Shown here one piece after another: positions 36,477 through 48,600 of a stretch of 64,000 nucleotides of DNA (positions are counted from its first letter, which is position 1; each line of letters begins with the position of its first letter). The notes under the pieces are model-generated. The model was not told the origin of the DNA and did no database searches. It saw nothing but the letters and a program-made list of their open reading frames with translations. A program made the position numbers and the translations under genes. The DNA comes from Theobroma cacao (Eukaryota > Streptophyta > Magnoliopsida > Malvales > Malvaceae): contig NC_030858.1 of assembly GCF_000208745.1 (NCBI RefSeq), forward strand, positions 32,833,301-32,897,300, written 5' to 3'.

Positions 36477-39400
36477 ATGATTAATTGTCTTATTTGGAAT
36501 GTTCGTGGTGTTGCAGACAAAGCAACCCAAAGAAGACTGAAAGAATTAAAGCAAATTCATCATCTAAAAGTTATTATGATCTTGGAACCTATGGTATATG
36601 CTTCTAAACTCAATTATTTCAAAAGGCATTTTGGTTTTAAAGGGGCATTTTTGAATTATTATGAAAAATTTTGGTGTTTTTGATCTTTTGATATTTCTTG
36701 TGAATTGTTTTTAGATCATGTTTAGAGTCTAGTTGTAAAGATTTCTACTCCTTGGCTTGCTAAGCCTCTCACTGTTTCTTTAGTACATGCTAAATGTATT
36801 AGAGCAGAGAGAAGATATTTATGGGATTACATGCATGAGCAGAAAGAAGAGATTTATGGGATTACATGCATAACTTATCAGCAAAATTAAAAGAGTCGTG
36901 GCTTGTTGGTGGGGATTTTAACACTATTCTAAGCCTTTAAGAACGGCTTAATGGTACATTGCCAAATAGAGGTTCTATGGAAGAATTTGCTTAAGCTGTA
37001 TTTGATTGTGGCCTAATAGACACAGGTTTTGAAGGTAACAAATTCACCTGGACAAATTCCCACATGTATCAAAGACTAGATAGAGTTGTTTATAATCAAG
37101 AATGGGGTGAGTTTTTTTCAACAACTCGTATACAACATTTATCTAGAAATGGTTCTAACCATTGTCCTTTACTAGTTTCATGTACAAATTTGCCTAATAG
37201 AGGGCCTTTTTTTTTCCGGTTCCTACATGTTTGGGTGAAGCATCATAATTTTTTAGACTTTGTTAAACAAAATTGGGCAGCTCCCATTAATGGATTCGGG
37301 TTAGAAGCGTTTTGGTTAGAGCGGCTAAGATTGAAAAATGGATTAAAATGGTGGAATAAAGAAGTTTTTGGGATATTTTTGTTAATGTCCAATTACCTAA
37401 AATTAATACATCTGAAAGTGAATTGATTTTTCAAAATTCACAAACTGCAACTAATAGAGAAGCCATGCACTTAGCTCATGCTAAATTTAATCGTCTACCT
37501 AACATTAAGGAAACTTTCTGGCAATAAAAATCAGGGGTCAAATGGCTAGTGGAGGGTGAGTGAAATACTAAATTTTTCCATATGATGGTGAGGAAGAAAA
37601 GAGTAAAGAATTGTATCTTAAAAATTCATGATAATGATGGGCAACTTATTTAAGATCCATATCTTATAAAGGAGTCAATAGTTGTTTATTTTTCCAATCT
37701 CATGAAAGCCGAATCGTGTGATTTATCTTTATTCAATGACTCACTCATTCCTACATTAGTTTCTGCAAATGATAATAATTTGTTATGTGCAACTCCTACA
37801 CTTGATGAAATTAAAATCGCAGTGTTTGATATTGGGAAAAACAATGTGGCAGGTCCACATGGATTTTCATCATTGTTTTACCAACATTACTGGGACATCA
37901 TTTCAGAAGATTTATTTGAAGTAGTGTTAGAATTTTTCCAAGGGGCAGCTATTCCAAAAGAAGTAACTTCTACTACATTGGTCTTAATGCCAAAGAATGA
38001 TAATCCCTTGTATTGGAGTAAATATAGATCGATTAGTCTTTGTTGTCTTTAACAAGCTAATAACTAAGATTCTTAATAATCGATTATCTAGGGTGTTACC
38101 TAGCATTATATCAGATAATTATAGTGGATTTGTTGGTGGAGTTTAATCAATGATAATATTCTTTTGGCCCAAGAGTTAACACATAGAATTGATCATAAGG
38201 TCAAATGAGGAAATGTGGCAATTAAACTTGATATGATGAAGGCATATGCTCGTTTAAATTGGAATTTCCTCTATATTATGTTACGGCAATTTGGATTTTA
38301 TGATCAATGGATTGATTTGATACGGCGATGTGTATCTAATTATTGATTTCAGTATTAGTTAATGGCGTGTCTGCAAGATATTTTAAATTTGAAAATGGTT
38401 TACGACAAAAAAATTCAATTTTCCCATCACTCTTCATCTTTGTTGCTGGATATCTCTCTAGAGGTCTTAATGCACTGTATGCATAATATCCTGAAGTACA
38501 TTACTCCTCAAGATGCTCTTTACTGGTAAGTCATCTTTCTTTTGCGGATGATATTATCATTTTCACTAATAATAGCCAATCTTGCTTGGCAAGGATTAAG
38601 AACCTTTTACAGGAACATGAGAATATTTCTAGCTAGAAAATAGATACTCAAAAAGCTATTTAATCAATGGTAAACATATGTCTCCTTCATGAGTTCAACT
38701 TATTTACTCATGTACAGGCTTTGTTCATAAGAAATTGCCCATCACTTATTTAGGTACACCATTGTACAAGGGACCAAAGAAAGCCTTCCTATTTTATTCT
38801 CTTATTACCAAAATCAGAGATAAAATCTCTAGTTGGGAGAATAAAATTCTTTCTTCAGAGGGTCGGATTACATTGTTAAAAAGCGTGTTAAGTTTCATGC
38901 TATTGTACGTTCTGCAAGTCTTGAAGCCACCACCTTGTGTCATTGAAAGAATTAAACAAATGTTTAATAGTTTCCTTTGAGGAGACACATCAGCATCAAA
39001 ATATATTCATTAGACCACTTGGAAAAAATTTTGCTATCTTGGGGAGAAGGTGGGCTTGATATCATTGCTTACATGATGTATTTGAGACTTTTAATCTCAA
39101 ATTATGGTGGAGGTTACGCACTATTGACAATTTGTGAGCAAGATTCATGAAGGCTAAATATTGTGCTGGTAGTGCTCCTATGCAAGTCTAAGTGAAAATC
39201 TGAGAATAACTTAATTGGAAACGATTAAAAAGTAGTGCCATAATTGTTGAAGATGATATAAGTTGGATGATTGGCAAGGGTGAAATCTTTTTCTGGCATG
39301 ATTGCTGAATGGCAACCAACCATTGGTAAACTACTTTCCTCTTTATATGTATTCCATGATTAAGGCATCTCACTTTTATGATAACAATATGTGGGATGTT

Positions 39401-40610
39401 GATAAGTTAAAAGCTTTATTGCCTGCATCTATGGTTGGCAATATTCTTTCAATTCTTATTGAAATATCTCGAAATGATAAAGCCTTTTGGATTTCTACAT
39501 TTAATGGCTCATTTTCTATTAAAAGTGCTTGACATATTGTTCATCATAAAATACCAATTGAGGATTTATTTGAGTTGGTAAGGCACAAAAGTATCCCACT
39601 CTTAATATCATTCTTTTTCTGGAAAGTTATCCATGAATGGATACCAAATGATATGCGGCTTAAAACTAAAAGGTTCCAATTGGCATCCAAATGCCAAGGG
39701 TGCAACTCAGAGGAATCACTCTTTCATAATATGTGGTAATGTCCGAAGGCTAAAGAGGTTTGTTATTTCTTTTCCCATTTGTTCCAAATTCATGTTGTTC
39801 ACCCCATAATATTTTGCAGGTTGTGAAGGCATGGCGTTATTTTGGTGATTACGTTAAGAAAGGCCATATTTGGGTTTTGATGCCTATCTTCATATGTTGG
39901 TTTTTGTGGGTTGAAAGGAATGATGCAAAACATGAAAACCTTAGTATGAACCCTCATCGGATCAAATGGAGAATAATGAAGATAGTAACACAATTGCAAA
40001 TCAAGGAAACTTAATGCAAAATTGGCAATGGAAAGGTGATGTTTAATTAGCCAAATTGTGGAAACTTTCTTTCCCAATCAAAGCATCGAAACCCCCTTAA
40101 ATTATTAAATGGTTGAAACTTGCACTCAATGAACTCAAATTGAATGTTGAAGGTAGCAGCAAGGATAATGCTCAAAGGGCAGCAAAAGGATGAGTTGTGT
40201 GAGATAATGTAAGTAACCTTGTATTTGGTTTTTCAAAAAACTTTAGTCCTCAAAATTCAATCCAAGCCTAACTCCTAGCACTTCTAAAAGGTCTACACTT
40301 GTGTAGAGATTATAATATACATTGGTTATGGATTGAAATGGATGCTAAGGTGATTGTGAATTTCATAGGAAAAGAGAACTACGATTCGCATGAAATTAGA
40401 TACACATTAGCTTCTATAAGGTCTAGTTTAAAAAACTTCTCCTTTAGATTCTCATATTTATCTAGAGGGTAACCAAGCCACATACTTTTTATCAAATAGA
40501 GGTTATCTTCATCAAGGCTTGCAAGTATTCAACATTGCAAAAGGTGAATTGTCGAGTATTTTTAAACTTGATAGATTAAATTTACCTTATGCTAGATTTA
40601 AAAATGTGTA
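36477..40610 (+). pseudogene. LINE ORF2 relic (endonuclease, reverse transcriptase, RNase H)
   Basis: Broken open segments contain the endonuclease start (CLIWNVRGVADKATQRRLKE, 36477-36683). A GDFN motif follows near 36911. The endonuclease end is at 37064-37426 (RLDRVVYNQEW, SNHCPLLV). The reverse transcriptase occupies 37702-38052 (KNNVAGPHGFSSLFYQHYW) and includes the catalytic FADD at 38541-38552. The region at 38735-38980 has PITYLGTPLYKGPKK. A zf-RVT-like region and an RNase H relic at about 40110-40600 follow. Stops are frequent, including within the RT palm, so no activity is expected. Confidence 0.82.
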
Positions 40611-40840
40611 AGGAAGTAGTACTTCTAATTTTTTTCTTGCTTTTATTTCTCCTAATTTTCATGTCTTCATTTTCAACATGTAAAGAAAGTAGTAATTCCT
40701 TTAAGATTCTTCATGTTTTAGTTCAGGTACTTCTAGAGGTAAGGTATATGTTCCCCTCCCTTATGTAATTGGTAATTGAAATTAATAAAACTTTTACAGG
40801 ATGGCTGGCCTTAAGAGCTTTTTTCAACCATTAAAAAACA

Positions 40841-41141
40841 GTCTTTATACTTTTATTTTGAATCAAATAAATATATTAATTAATTTTGTTGATCAAAACG
40901 ACACTTGTCATTTTTAAAATCACGTGACGTTAACGTGGTTCATTGATATATCATAATAAATGATGATGTGACATGCTACTATTACCTGATAATGTGATCA
41001 TGTGATTATGTGATTATTTCATTGTTCATGTCAATGTTATAGTACGTGGTTATAAAAATTACAAATTTCATTTTGATTAAAGACAACTAGTTAACAATTA
41101 ATTATAAATATTTATTTGATTTAAAATAAAATTATAAAGAC
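40841..41141. mobile_element. MITE-like hairpin element (candidate)
   Basis: The left sequence starting gtctttatacttttatttt pairs with the complement of the right end, gtctttataattttatttt. The match continues through aatcaaataaatat, giving arms of about 40 bp around a 220-bp centre. The centre carries cacgtgacgttaacgtgg, similar in style to the foldback element at 33028-34364. No clear target duplication was seen, so the call is tentative. Confidence 0.45.
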
Positions 41142-42829
41142 TTGATTGAATACAATAAACTTACATGTACATAAAGATTTTTTTAATATTATTAAATAGT
41201 TCAGGGATTTTTTAAAAATATTATGCCTAAAAGCTTTATATCACTACTTCTATTTTAAAGTATTTTACATAAATATCCTTAAACATTTATGTAATTCAAA
41301 TTTTATTTGAATCATCATTTGCTATTTTGTAATTATTTTCTCTTAATTGCTCTTTTGAGTGTTAGTGTTTGTTTGCTCTTTTTTTTTTTTTCAATTTATC
41401 TACTTTTTAAAAGTATAAGTCGAATCAAATAAGATTTAGAGAAATTCTTAAAAAATATTTTTTTTAAAGAACTAAATCCAAAAAAAAGAATTTCAAGAAA
41501 AGCTTTAGAGAAGAGCTTTCTTTTATTTTCTTTTAAAAATATGTCAACTTTTTGAGAATTTTTTTTTTGTTTAAAAAAATGTCAACCTCTATTAAAAATA
41601 ATCTCGACATTACCCGTTCAAAAAATACCCTCTCAATTCCAACACGCTAGCTTTTTATATTTTCAAAAATTTATTTTAAATAAAAAAAATAATAAAGTTA
41701 ACTTTTTTTTTTATTGTGAATAAATGAATTCGTAATTAATAAAAAAATATTTATTAAATATCCTTAATAGTGATTTTAACCAAAATAAAAATTTTTATAA
41801 ATTGTTTTGTCAAACAATTTATTTATAAAAAAAATTTATAAAATTAAATTTACGAAATGGCTTTAACTTAATTTTAAAAATTATTATTTTTTATAAAAAC
41901 TTCGTAATAAAGTTTAAACTAAAAAAGGTAAAACTATATAAGTTTCTTTTTAACATAAGCATAAGAGATATTAGATAGTAAAATAAAATGTAATTTACAA
42001 AGAAGAGAAAAGAAAAGATGCATATTTCAAAGGGAAAGTCATGTCAGGTACATATTTTTCAATTTCATTATTGAAATTAATTACAAGCCAGTGTAATTTA
42101 TTGCTTATAATAGTAATAAATGGATGCTTAAAAAGTCATTGCCTTTGAGAATCTATCTAATAAATAAATTCAACAGCCTTCAATACATCTTATTCCCTTA
42201 TTTTCGTAGTGGACATCCCACTTCCACGTGTCGCTCTCTTACCCTTGAGCGTGACAAAAAGGGCGTAGCATTGCGCGTCAAGTTTTGAATTCCTCCTCAA
42301 TAGGTGGCAAAAGGGCAAGACTCCTTGCAAATAGGAACCGGTAATCACCGTTAATATTTGAACCCTATTTCCCGTGCTCCGCCGTCACTCCCCTCTCTAA
42401 GACGGCGCCCACTCCTTCCTTCCGTACATCTCTTTACCGGCTGCTCCCGGTCAAAAATGAAAAGCAAATAAATGAAAACCAATTTTCTTTTTATAAGAAA
42501 ATAAAGAGAGAGAGAGGCTACATTTCTATAGAGAGAAAGTGAGAGATAATTTTTTTTTCCTTTTCTTTTTTGTTGTTGTTAAAAGGCTTTGAGATTGTCT
42601 CCGTTCCGTTTTTCTCCTTTCTAATTCCTCGACGGCCTTGAGGTTTGTAGGGAGAGATAAAGGAAAAAAAGGCTTCGAAACAGAAAAAGGAGGAAGAAAA
42701 ACCGAAAAAGGAATTTTTTTTTCCAATCTTTTTCTCCCTCTCCTGGAAATATAGATAAATTTTCCTGCAAAGTGTTGTCGAATTTTCTTTCGAGGTGGTT
42801 AATTCACGATCTGAGCTAGGGTTTCGAAA
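41142..42829. other. Intergenic region and promoter/leader of the BSL gene
   Basis: AT-rich to about 42180 without a recognised gene. From 42190 the composition becomes GC-richer, with a CACGTG element, and is followed by a GA-rich leader (agagagagagg near 42506-42517). This should hold the core promoter and 5' UTR of the BSL gene. Confidence 0.55.
42225..42230. promoter_or_regulatory. G-box CACGTG upstream of the BSL gene
   Basis: ttccacgtgtcgc lies about 680 bp upstream of the BSL ATG, at the start of the GC-richer upstream segment. G-boxes bind bHLH and bZIP factors, including PIF and BZR-type proteins in plants. The assignment rests on the motif and its position only. Confidence 0.35.
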
Positions 42830-43052
42830 ATGTTGATCAGAGATGCGAATTTGCTTTGATTTTAGTTGGCCGATCTTGAACCTAGGGCTTAATTTTGTAA
42901 CGTCAAAGAAATGGATGTGGATTCGTCGATGGTGCCAGAGACCGATCACGATCAGAATCACGGCGGAGCTTCACAATCTCCACCGCCGATGGAGAGGGAG
43001 CAACAGCAACAGCAACAACAGCAACATCAACAACAGCAAAGCCAGCAACTAG
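42830..43052 (+). other. Two upstream ORFs in the BSL leader
   Basis: The first, 42830-42859, has nine codons and a TGA stop. The second starts at 42843 and runs 69 codons to 43052, out of frame and overlapping the BSL start at 42911. Its ATG has G at -3, while the main ATG (aaagaaATGg) has a stronger context. Relevance depends on where transcription starts and whether the leader is spliced. Confidence 0.5.
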
Positions 43053-45592
43053 AGAACCAGGCTTCTCCGCCGGGACCTGGTGGATCTCCGCCTCCTCCTG
43101 CGCAACAACAGGCGGCAGCAGCCGCAGCTACTGCTCAGGTACAGCCGCAAACTCCGGTGGTGGGGCCGAGGTGTGCGCCGACTTATTCGGTGGTGAATGC
43201 GATTATAGAGAAGAAAGAAGACGGGCCCGGCCCAAGGTGTGGGCATACCCTAACGGCTGTGGCAGCTGTGGGGGAAGAAGGGACGCCGGGGTATATTGGG
43301 CCCAGGTTGATTCTGTTTGGTGGTGCCACGGCACTTGAAGGGAATTCTGCTGCTTCTGGGACTCCATCGTCGGCCGGAAGCGCTGGCATCAGTAAGCTCT
43401 TCTTCGTTTCTTTCATTTTGATTAGATGTTTGTGTAAGAAACCCTTAAGAGTTAGTGTAATTTAAGTGATTTAAGATGCAAAGAATTTGGCTATGTATAA
43501 TGGTGCATGTTATTAAAGCTATAGATGTTGGTATATATGTCTGAGAATCTTGACACTTTTGAACCTTAGGGGATATAAGATGCATATTCTTTAGACCCAG
43601 CAATTGTAACTTCAAAGGTTTATATTTGGTGAGAAACCCTAGCTTAATGCGAGGCAAACTAATTTCGTTGTTCTTATTGCAGTAAGGCATGTAATTGTCT
43701 TCTTTTCTTTTTGGATTGGTGAAGAAACAACTACTCTAAAGAGTAAAGATGTTATTTCTTAATAAAAAAAATGAAAAGAAAATTTAAAGAGGTCAGGGGG
43801 TGCCAAAGCAAGTAGAAGGCTAATTTTTTATAGAAAAAGAGATGAATTAATATAAGTGTCTTTTAGTTTTCTCTTTGTTCAATGCCAAGTTAAATGAATT
43901 TCATCATTACTGTAGCTTGGGTTTTTGGAAGTGGCATATGAACTTTACATTCACTGGTTTTTTAGCAATTCAAAATGAATTTTATCGTTTTTGTCTTGTA
44001 GGGTAGTAGAAGACTAGAAGTGAACTGTAATCCCCCGCCTTCTTGAATCTTGTAGGAAGTTGATGTTTCAGTATTTATTTGGTGCTACTGCATTCAGTTG
44101 TTTATGGTTCTGGAGATTTGACACCCCCCTCCCTCCCTGCTTCCCTTCCTCCCAAAACCACTCTCTGCCCCTAATCTCTCTAAAGAAAAGGTTGCTGGTA
44201 GAGATGAAAGTCAAATTAATACACAGCCAATTTTCTCCTTTCAAGATGTTTTTGTGGGGCTAATTTGGACCCAATTTTTTTTTAAACCTCTGCTAGTTTT
44301 AGTCAAAGCTGAAACTACTGATATGATTGTTTTCAGCTTATGATTTAATTAAAGAACAATATGTGTATATTGTCCTACTATTACAATTCATGATCCAAGC
44401 CTCTTTATTTTATTGAAATACTCATGTTCTAGTGGCATTTGCTAGGGTAGCACCTTGCATGTTTTGGAGTCCAACTACATCAGGTTTTATGTTTTTTGTT
44501 TCCTTTGTTTTTGTTTACGGTGTAAAACTTAATGATGTTTGATGGTTTCAAGTACTACTGCATAACTATGACTGTGTTTAGCGTTGTACTAATTCAGGGC
44601 CATCTACAATTTGTTTGTATTATATGGCTGGTTGTTATTGCCTCTTTCACTCCTTTCTTTTAATAAATTAATTCTTCAGAGATTTCTCTTTTTTTTTTTT
44701 GGATGATGTTCATGCTTAAAGCTTATTTTTGTTTCAATTGAATTGCAGGACTAGCAGGTGCCACTGCTGATGTGCACTGTTATGATGTGTTAACTAATAA
44801 ATGGTCTAGGTAAGCCAAGGAATAAGGGTTCATTACTGCTGTTTTACCTTGCTAAATTCCTCTTAGCTTATCATGTAATTAATTTCACAGGATCTCACCC
44901 TTTGGAGAGCCACCTACACCAAGGGCTGCACATGTGGCAACTGCGGTGGGAACTATGGTAGTTATTCAGGTTAGTACAACAATGCAGTATTTTATATATA
45001 TGTTTTTTTCTGGTTACCATGTCATTATTTAGTTGAACTTTTTTCCTCTGCAATAAGGAATTCCTCATCTGAAGCTTTGATTTCAACTCAGGGTGGAATT
45101 GGTCCGGCTGGTTTGTCTGCTGAGGACCTTCATGTTCTTGACCTCACACAGCAACGACCACGGTGGCATAGGTTTGTCCTTGAAGCGTGAATGTGTATGT
45201 ACCTTATTTATAGTGTTAAGTTTGATCTACTGATATGAATGTTAATTGTTCTTCAGGGTTGTTGTTCAAGGCCCTGGGCCAGGGCCACGCTATGGACATG
45301 TGATGGCTTTGGTGGGGCAAAGGTATCTCATGGCGATTGGTGGAAATGATGGTAAGTAATTTGTTATTCTGTTTTTATTGTATGCATTCTTTTAAGATTA
45401 TCATGAAATTTTCTTTATCTTTTTTATTTGCATGTATGCTGAGATAATCTAATGAATTCTTTGTTGAAAAATTGATGCATCATTTGTAGGGAAGCGACCT
45501 TTGGCTGATGTGTGGGCCCTGGACACTGCTGCCAAGCCTTATGAATGGCGTAAATTGGAACCAGAAGGGGAAGGTCCACCTCCATGCATGTA

Positions 45593-45629
<37 letters not shown>

Positions 45630-48600
45630 TCATGCACGCACTTGTGTTCTTGTGCCAACACAATCTTAGATTATACGGTTTAGGGCTATATGTTGCATTA
45701 TGTTACTCTATTTTTATAGTGTTGGATTTCTTAGAAGGAGCAGTATGCAAGATATGAACAAAATTGTTAGTCACTTCCATTATAGCATATTCATTGCTAT
45801 CTTACCTGCATGTGGTTGGACATGATAAATTGATGATTATTGATGTAACCTTACCTATTTCTTCCTTCATAGGATGTTTTAACATAGGATGTTAAAAGCT
45901 CATAGCCTTTGGTCTCTGAAATGATCTTAAGCTTGCATCCTATTGGATTGTTGTTGTTTATTTTTAGTTACTTGATAATTTATCCAGGTGATTTTATGCT
46001 ATGTCCTCATTGACAATTTCTGTTTAACTAGGTATGCTACTGCAAGTGCACGCTCGGATGGTCTTCTTCTACTTTGTGGAGGGAGGGATGCAAACAGTGT
46101 GGTGAGTTGAGAAGTCTGCATTCTGTGGGGTCTAGATTTAGTAAATGTATGGCATAAGAATTTCTTTTTTGAACAGTATGGCATAAGATTTGATAAGCTA
46201 TACTATTATCTTGTCACTTGTTACTGTTTTAGGGCAGGCTTTTCTTATTCAGTTAGGGTAAATCTTAAATACATCTGAATAAATATTGGCACAGATCTGA
46301 ATATACAGTATCTTTGTAGAGAGGGAGGGAGAGGCATTCTAATAAAAACTGAAGAATCAGGAAATAATAGCAATGAAGATATTTTAAAAGATTGAGCTTA
46401 GATGCATGTGAAAGGTGTCATAGTTTTTTGTCGTTTTTGTTCTTTTGAAATGTTTCTATCCCTTTATACCATTAGATTTGGTCAACCTATTCTCTCTTCA
46501 TGGTTTATTCTTTCTGTGATTCTTTTTTCAGCCATTGGCAAGTGCATATGGACTTGCAAAACACAGGGATGGTCGTTGGGAATGGGCAATTGCTCCGGGT
46601 GTCTCACCATCTCCAAGATATCAACATGCAGCAGTGAGTATTGTTTTTCTTCCTTTCCTTTTCTTTTTTCCCGTAATTTAGTTAACTACATGACTTCTTT
46701 TAGTTAGATGAATCACATGTACATAACTATGTTTCTAGGTCTTTGTCAATGCAAGGCTCCATGTTTCTGGTGGGGCACTTGGCGGTGGACGCATGGTTGA
46801 AGACTCATCAAGTGTTGCAGGTATTTTTTTTCTTGGTTTTGTAGTCTCTTGACTTCTTTACTATGTGATGTGCCTGCTGGTGCTTTTACTCATATACACA
46901 AGTGTGGGTTTGTAAAATCTTAAAAGTTTAAAAGCAATTTTTCAGGTTAAATCTGTTATAGATTTCCCCCAATGTAAACATATATTTGGTTGCTCTTCCC
47001 TGAGCTGCTGGAAAGGATGCCACGGTACTGTAGAAAGTAGCGAACAGCTTTCTAAGCTCTTAAAGCTGTCCACCCTTTCTCCCATCTTAATATTCTCCAA
47101 TCATGTAACTTGAAGTTTTCCTGCTGATTCCTTTTGTTCTCTGTCTCCCACCTTCTTGTGTGAGAAATTATATATGAGTTCATTAACATCTGCCATCTTG
47201 TAACTGACAGACCAACATTATTATTGCTGTTTGATATTTTAATAATCTTTATCAGAAAGTTGCAAGACTTAATATTTACTTGAAGGTGTTGTTACATCAA
47301 TTGCAGGCACTATTAAATTTATGTCAAAAAGCAGGCATTATTCAATGTCTTATTTTATTGTTTAACATAGGATTACGTTAACTGATAGTATTATTATGTT
47401 GAGCATTCAGCAATTTATTGTCAAAGGAAACGCCATCTCCCGAAATCTACTAGTTCCTAACTTTTCCTCCTTGTTGATAGTGTTGGATACTGCTGCGGGA
47501 GTTTGGTGTGATACAAAATCTGTTGTTACTAGTCCAAGGACCGGCCGGTACAGTGCTGATGCTGCTGGTGGAGATGCTTCAGTGGAGTTGACAAGGCGTT
47601 GCAGACATGCGGCTGCAGCTGTTGGTGACTTAATATTTATTTATGGTGGTTTGCGTGGTGGTAAGATAGCCTTTTATTCTACAATCTGTTTATCCCATTC
47701 TTTTCTAGTCCTAGCATGAAGTTATCAGTTATCAATTAGATTCATTATGCCATTATATTATAATACATTATTACAGTTTCACTTCATATCTGAATTGTAT
47801 GGTTAATCTAGAATGACAGGTCAGCCAAAGGCTTTCATTCTAAATGGAATGTGGTTTGAGGAATAAAGATGTTTTTCCCTATACGTAACTTAATCTTTAG
47901 ATTCGTCAATTACTATTTGTAACGTGTGATACTTAGTTGATGCATTTTGGGATTCACATCTAGTTCTTTAAGTTGCTATCTTTGGTGCTGAGTGCTAGCC
48001 TGTATGATAATTAATTTTTGATAATTTAAGTAGTGCAGTAATGGGTTGTATTTATGCTATAGGAGTGTTGCTTGATGACCTGCTTGTTGCGGAAGACCTG
48101 GCTGCGGCTGAGACAACAACTGCAGCTTCACATGCTGCAGCTGCAGCTGCTGCTTCTAATGTGCATGCAGGGCGGTTACCTGGGAGGTATGCATTTGTTG
48201 ATGAAAGAACAAGGCAAACAATGCCTGAAGCAGTTCCTGATGGTTCAGTTGTACTGGGAAATCCAGTTGCTCCTCCTGTAAATGGGGACATGTATACTGA
48301 CATAAGCACTGAGAATGCCATGCTTCAAGGATCCCGGTAATCTACATACTGTATTTTTCTTGTTTTATATGGATATTGAATGGTTGAGCTTTCTCAATTA
48401 ATCCAAGGAGCTGCTAAAATGTGGTTCATCATGCAGGAGAATGAGCAAAGGTGTTGAGTATTTGGTTGAAGCATCAGCTGCAGAAGCGGAGGCTATTAGT
48501 GCCACACTGGCTGCGGCCAAGGCGCGGCAAGTTAATGGAGAAGTTGAACTTCCTGATAGGGATCGTGGGGCAGAGGCTACACCTAGTGGAAAGCAGATGT

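Larger units (their letters stand above)
34735..40790 (+). mobile_element. Degenerate LINE (plant L1-type non-LTR retrotransposon)
   Basis: Remnants follow the order of a plant LINE on the plus strand. They are an ORF1 with DUF4283-like region and CCHC knuckle, an endonuclease, a reverse transcriptase with FADD, a zf-RVT-like region and an RNase H relic. Many stops and frameshifts break both ORFs, so the copy is dead. The 3' part ends in AT-rich sequence near 40790. No poly(A) tail or target duplication could be fixed, so both borders are approximate. It lies between LSG1 and the BSL gene and accounts for much of their distance. Confidence 0.85.
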
